From Methylobacillus methanolivorans (lineage in GTDB: Bacteria > Pseudomonadota > Gammaproteobacteria > Burkholderiales > Methylophilaceae): a stretch of 64,000 nucleotides of DNA. The DNA lies in contig NZ_JBIWXY010000001.1 of the NCBI RefSeq assembly GCF_044751345.1, positions 1,488,001 through 1,552,000 on the forward strand, read 5' to 3'. The notes below the pieces were generated by a model. It was not told the DNA's origin. It saw only the letters and a program-made list of their open reading frames with translations, and ran no database searches. The stretch's first letter is position 1, and each line of letters begins with the position of its first letter. Made by a program: the position numbers and the translations under genes. Of the stretch, positions 61,209-64,000 are shown one piece after another.

Positions 61209-61742
61209 ATGCAGCCGACGGCTTCATGGCGGCTGATGCAAGCAGAAGACTTGCCAGCCGTCATACAAATAGCAGCCCAGGTGCACCCGGATTATCCTGA
61301 GGATGAAGCCATCTTTATTGAGCGCCAGCAACTATATCCCCAAGGATGCTGGGTACGACAACATGGTAGCCAGCTCTGCGGTTACCTGATTAGTCACCCC
61401 TGGGAGTTGGGCGCACCCCCATCGCTCAACAGCATGCTGCAAGCACTCCCCAACTTGGCTAGCAGCTACTACCTGCATGATATTGCACTGATCCCTACCG
61501 GACGCGGCACAAATGCCACAAGTGAAATTCTCGCGCATCTTTATGCGCATGCGCTTGGTGCAGGCTTGGGCAACCTCTCGCTGATCGCCGTCAATCAATC
61601 CTTACATTTCTGGCAAAAACAGCAATTTCAACCAGCCAACCATCTCGTGCCTGCCGCCAAGCTGCTTAGCTATGATGTAGACGCATGCTACATGATGCGG
61701 CCATTAGCCTCGCCTCGTATTCAGCAAAGTATCACCGCATAA
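61209..61742 (+). CDS. GNAT-family N-acetyltransferase
   Basis: This encodes 177 residues. The start at 61209 is preceded by AGG; the frame runs upstream into the DAHP synthase gene but codes for unrelated residues there. The GNAT pattern is visible: WRLMQAEDLPAVIQIAAQVH, CWVRQHGSQLCGYLISHPWE and YLHDIALIPTGRGTNATSEI (the acetyl-CoA loop is PTGRGTNA, a variant of Q-x-x-G-x-G/A). The substrate is unknown. It starts 19 bp after the DAHP synthase stop and may be co-transcribed. Confidence 0.75.
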   Translation: MQPTASWRLMQAEDLPAVIQIAAQVHPDYPEDEAIFIERQQLYPQGCWVRQHGSQLCGYLISHPWELGAPPSLNSMLQALPNLASSYYLHDIALIPTGRGTNATSEILAHLYAHALGAGLGNLSLIAVNQSLHFWQKQQFQPANHLVPAAKLLSYDVDACYMMRPLASPRIQQSITA

Positions 61743-61788
61743 AAAAGCCCGGTATCACCGAGCGAAAGAGTAACCAGCACCGTAGCGC

Positions 61789-63231
61789 TTAATGCATAGG
61801 GGTAGATGCTGCCTGCTCTAGCCTGGATTCACGCATCAAGATCAAGGCCAAACCAGCACCAATCGCCGCAGCAACCGCGCCAAGCAAGAAGGCCAGTTGG
61901 TAGCCTGCCAGCAAAGCGACAGGCAAGGCATTGCCCTGCGCCAACGATTGCTGGCTCATCAGCGCAGCCAAACTTGCCAACACAGCCAAGCCCACTGCAC
62001 CGCCCATCATGAAAGCTGTATTCACCATCCCCGACGCCAGGCCAGAATCCTCAGGAGCCACATCATTCATTGCCGCCAATAGCAAAGGGTTAAAAGCGAT
62101 ACCCCCGCCAAGCCCCAATAACACCATGGCAGGAAAAATATCGCGCCAGAATTGGCCATCTAGTGGCGCACAAGCAAACCACCCCAAGCCCCCCGCAGCC
62201 AATAGCAAACCCAGGGTTAACGATGCACGGATACCAATCCGCATGACCAGCCATGCCGACAACCCGAGTGAAAACAAAGCCATCACCACATTGGCTGGCA
62301 AAAAAGCCAACCCAACCTGTAACGCGTCATAACCCAGCACAAATTGCATATACAACGCAGACATGAAAAACCAGGCAAACAAGGCGGCTGCCCATAGTAC
62401 AGCCACCACATTGGCCACCGTCACATTACGCTGCCGGAACAAACTCAACGGCATCAATGGCGCAGCCACGTGCAACTGTAACCCGATAAACCACGCAAAC
62501 AACAATGCCGCCAGGGCAAACAAACTCAAGGTCTGTGCAGACAGCCATCCAGCCTCATTGCCATTCACTATCGCATACACAACCAACATCATTGATGCCG
62601 TAATGCTGATTGCTCCACCAATATCCAACTTTTGAGGGCGTGATTCAGCCATATGCGCAGGCAATAACTTCCAGCACAGCATATAGACCACGATACCGAT
62701 AGGCAGGTTAACCAGAAAAATCCAGTGCCAACTCCAAGTACTAGTCAGTACGCCCCCCAGCAACACGCCCAGGCTACCCCCACCAGCGCAGACGAACCCA
62801 TACACTCCCATCGCCTTGGCCCGCTCGCGTTGCTCGGTAAACAAATTCATGATCAACGATAATGCCACCGCAGATACCACCGCCCCGCCCAGACCTTGCA
62901 CAGCGCGTGCCCAGACAAGCTGCTGTTGCGTCACTGCCATACCACAAACCAGAGATGCCACCGTAAACGAGGCAATGCCGATCAAGAACAAACGCCGCTG
63001 CCCGAAAAAATCCCCCAAGCGTCCACCCAGTAGCAAAAAACCGCCGAAAGTAAGCATATAGGCGTTCACCACCCAAACCAGTGAAGTTTCGCTAAAGCCC
63101 AAATCAGCGCGGATCGATGGCAATGCCACATTCACAATCGTGGTATCAAGCACAATCATCAACACACCAAAACATAAGATCACCAGCGCCAGCCAGCGGT
63201 TATGAATAGATGGATGATGACCTGCCTGCAT
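61789..63231 (-). CDS. DHA2-family (EmrB/QacA-type) MFS drug efflux pump
   Basis: This encodes 480 residues with about 14 predicted helices. Motif A is GGRLGDFFGQRRLFLIG; LDTTIVNVALPSI (motif D1) lies in helix 1; motif C appears as GGGSLGVLLGGVL. DHA2 pumps export hydrophobic drugs by proton antiport. No membrane-fusion partner is adjacent, so it probably works alone. The start is ATG at 63231. Confidence 0.9.
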   Translation of the reverse strand: MQAGHHPSIHNRWLALVILCFGVLMIVLDTTIVNVALPSIRADLGFSETSLVWVVNAYMLTFGGFLLLGGRLGDFFGQRRLFLIGIASFTVASLVCGMAVTQQQLVWARAVQGLGGAVVSAVALSLIMNLFTEQRERAKAMGVYGFVCAGGGSLGVLLGGVLTSTWSWHWIFLVNLPIGIVVYMLCWKLLPAHMAESRPQKLDIGGAISITASMMLVVYAIVNGNEAGWLSAQTLSLFALAALLFAWFIGLQLHVAAPLMPLSLFRQRNVTVANVVAVLWAAALFAWFFMSALYMQFVLGYDALQVGLAFLPANVVMALFSLGLSAWLVMRIGIRASLTLGLLLAAGGLGWFACAPLDGQFWRDIFPAMVLLGLGGGIAFNPLLLAAMNDVAPEDSGLASGMVNTAFMMGGAVGLAVLASLAALMSQQSLAQGNALPVALLAGYQLAFLLGAVAAAIGAGLALILMRESRLEQAASTPMH

Positions 63232-63310
63232 AACGCAACCTCACAAAATAAAAGGCAATCCGCCCTGAAGACAACATGAAAGGCACTGTAAACCTAAGCC
63301 TTGAAATGAA

Positions 63311-63338
63311 AAAAGGTTACGCATTTGCGTAACCTTTT
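63311..63338 (-). terminator. terminator of tRNA-Lys
   Basis: AAAAGGTTACGCA pairs with TGCGTAACCTTTT around TT, eight bp past the tRNA 3' end in its direction of transcription. Confidence 0.9.
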
Positions 63339-63345
63339 ATAAAAC

Positions 63346-63421
63346 TGGTGGGCCGTGCGGGACTCGAACCTGCGACAAACGGATTAAAAGTCCGCTGCTC
63401 TACCAACTGAGCTAACGGCCC
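63346..63421 (-). tRNA. tRNA-Lys (TTT)
   Basis: On the minus strand GGGCCGT pairs with ACGGCCC, with anticodon loop CTTTTAA (anticodon TTT), T loop TTCGAGT and encoded CCA. Total length 76 nt. Confidence 0.97.
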
Positions 63422-63570
63422 GTGAGATGAGAGTCTCATCTCGGAAAGCGCGCAATTATGAAGAAAAGTGCTGCTGGCGTCAATGCTGGATTGTAAATTC
63501 TCTTAGTTTTAGGCCTAAGGAAAGGGATCGGTGCATGCAAGCTTATGGACGCAAAAGCATTTCCTGATGG

Positions 63571-64000
63571 TTACCTCATGCCTGGAAAACGGCCCTGCAT
63601 GCTGCGCATGATTTTGCTCATGCCCCCCTTGGAGAACATTTTCATCATCTTCTGCACTTCTTCGAACTGGTTGAGCAAGCGGTTGACTTCCTGCACCTGC
63701 ACCCCAGAGCCAGCAGCGATACGACGCTTGCGTGTCGCCTTGATGATCTCGGGCTTGCGGCGCTCCAGTGGCGTCATGGCATTGATGATGCCTTCGATGC
63801 GACGTAGGGCTTTATCGCCGGCCTCACTATTGACTTGGCCCATCATGCCTGAAATCTGCGCAGGCATTTTGTCCATCAAGGAGCCCATGCCCCCCATTTT
63901 GCGCATTTGCAGCATTTGCGCCTTGAAATCCTCAAGATCGAAATTCTTGCCCGACTTGACCTTGTCTGCCAGTTTCTTGGCTTCTTCCAGGTCGACACTC
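63571..64000 (-). CDS. ffh: signal recognition particle protein Ffh (C-terminal part)
   Basis: The frame runs off the right edge. The visible 142 residues are the end of the G domain region and the M domain that binds 4.5S RNA and signal peptides: LEEAKKLADKVKSGKNFDLE, FKAQMLQMRKMGGMGSLMDK, MTPLERRKP, RKRRIAAGSGVQVQEVNRLL and QFEEVQKMMKMFSKGG. Ffh delivers nascent membrane proteins to the translocon. The stop is followed by 149 bp before tRNA-Lys. Confidence 0.95.
   Translation of the reverse strand, partial: SVDLEEAKKLADKVKSGKNFDLEDFKAQMLQMRKMGGMGSLMDKMPAQISGMMGQVNSEAGDKALRRIEGIINAMTPLERRKPEIIKATRKRRIAAGSGVQVQEVNRLLNQFEEVQKMMKMFSKGGMSKIMRSMQGRFPGMR

Noticed and set aside
1..64000. CRISPR array
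   Set aside because: No series of regularly spaced direct repeats was seen and no cas-like gene is present.

Overview
The window reads like the chromosome of a betaproteobacterial methylotroph, most likely Methylophilaceae (Methylobacillus/Methylovorus/Methylophilus group). The evidence is a lanthanide-type PQQ methanol dehydrogenase (xoxF, 9008-10885), two further quinoprotein-type dehydrogenases, two PEP-CTERM proteins and mid-range GC. The genus is inference; no rRNA is present.

Layout. 1-4300: accessory, plasmid-like genes (structured repeat region, winged-helix and ribbon-helix-helix DNA-binding proteins, a Sel1-repeat protein). 4314-8738: a Gdx guanidinium exporter behind a guanidine-II riboswitch, then a small monooxygenase divergent from a mocR / dapA-like / lysE run. 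9008-12758: xoxF, a TetR regulator and a small membrane protein, with related 14-bp palindromes in front of xoxF and the membrane protein gene. 13022-29950: a mobile defence island bounded by 17-bp repeats that match a tRNA-Ser 3' end. It holds a tyrosine integrase, a type II restriction-modification pair with an HTH-nuclease fusion, a folded GC-rich segment next to a replication-relaxation-type gene, a TonB receptor behind a cobalamin riboswitch, a Gabija-like OLD nuclease/UvrD helicase pair between decayed helicase and type III R-M fossils, and a GHKL ATPase-nuclease fusion. 30028-37029: a second, integrase-less island in tRNA-Arg(ACG), bounded by a 50-bp duplication of the tRNA 3' end, carrying nhaA, arsR-arsC-acr3, an RcnB/CigR-like protein, a PEP-CTERM protein and MipA/OmpV, with an IS3 fossil inside each end.

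37543-45821 is the most interesting block. Five translationally coupled genes (thermostable-hemolysin-family/GNAT-like protein, acyl-AMP ligase, haem-oxygenase-like di-iron oxidase, SDR, periplasmic TPR protein) are followed by a TonB-dependent receptor and a PepSY membrane protein. This looks like a small-molecule (possibly metallophore) biosynthesis and uptake locus that I cannot assign to a known product.

45969-64000 is mostly core: two PQQ-type beta-propeller dehydrogenases (one fused to an SMP-30-like propeller), a compact SRAP-like protein, small membrane and secreted proteins, an atypical LuxR regulator, two large c-di-GMP enzymes, a DUF481 outer-membrane protein, DAHP synthase, a GNAT acetyltransferase, a DHA2-type efflux pump, tRNA-Lys(TTT) and the C-terminal part of ffh.

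All family calls rest on motifs read by eye; no database search was possible.
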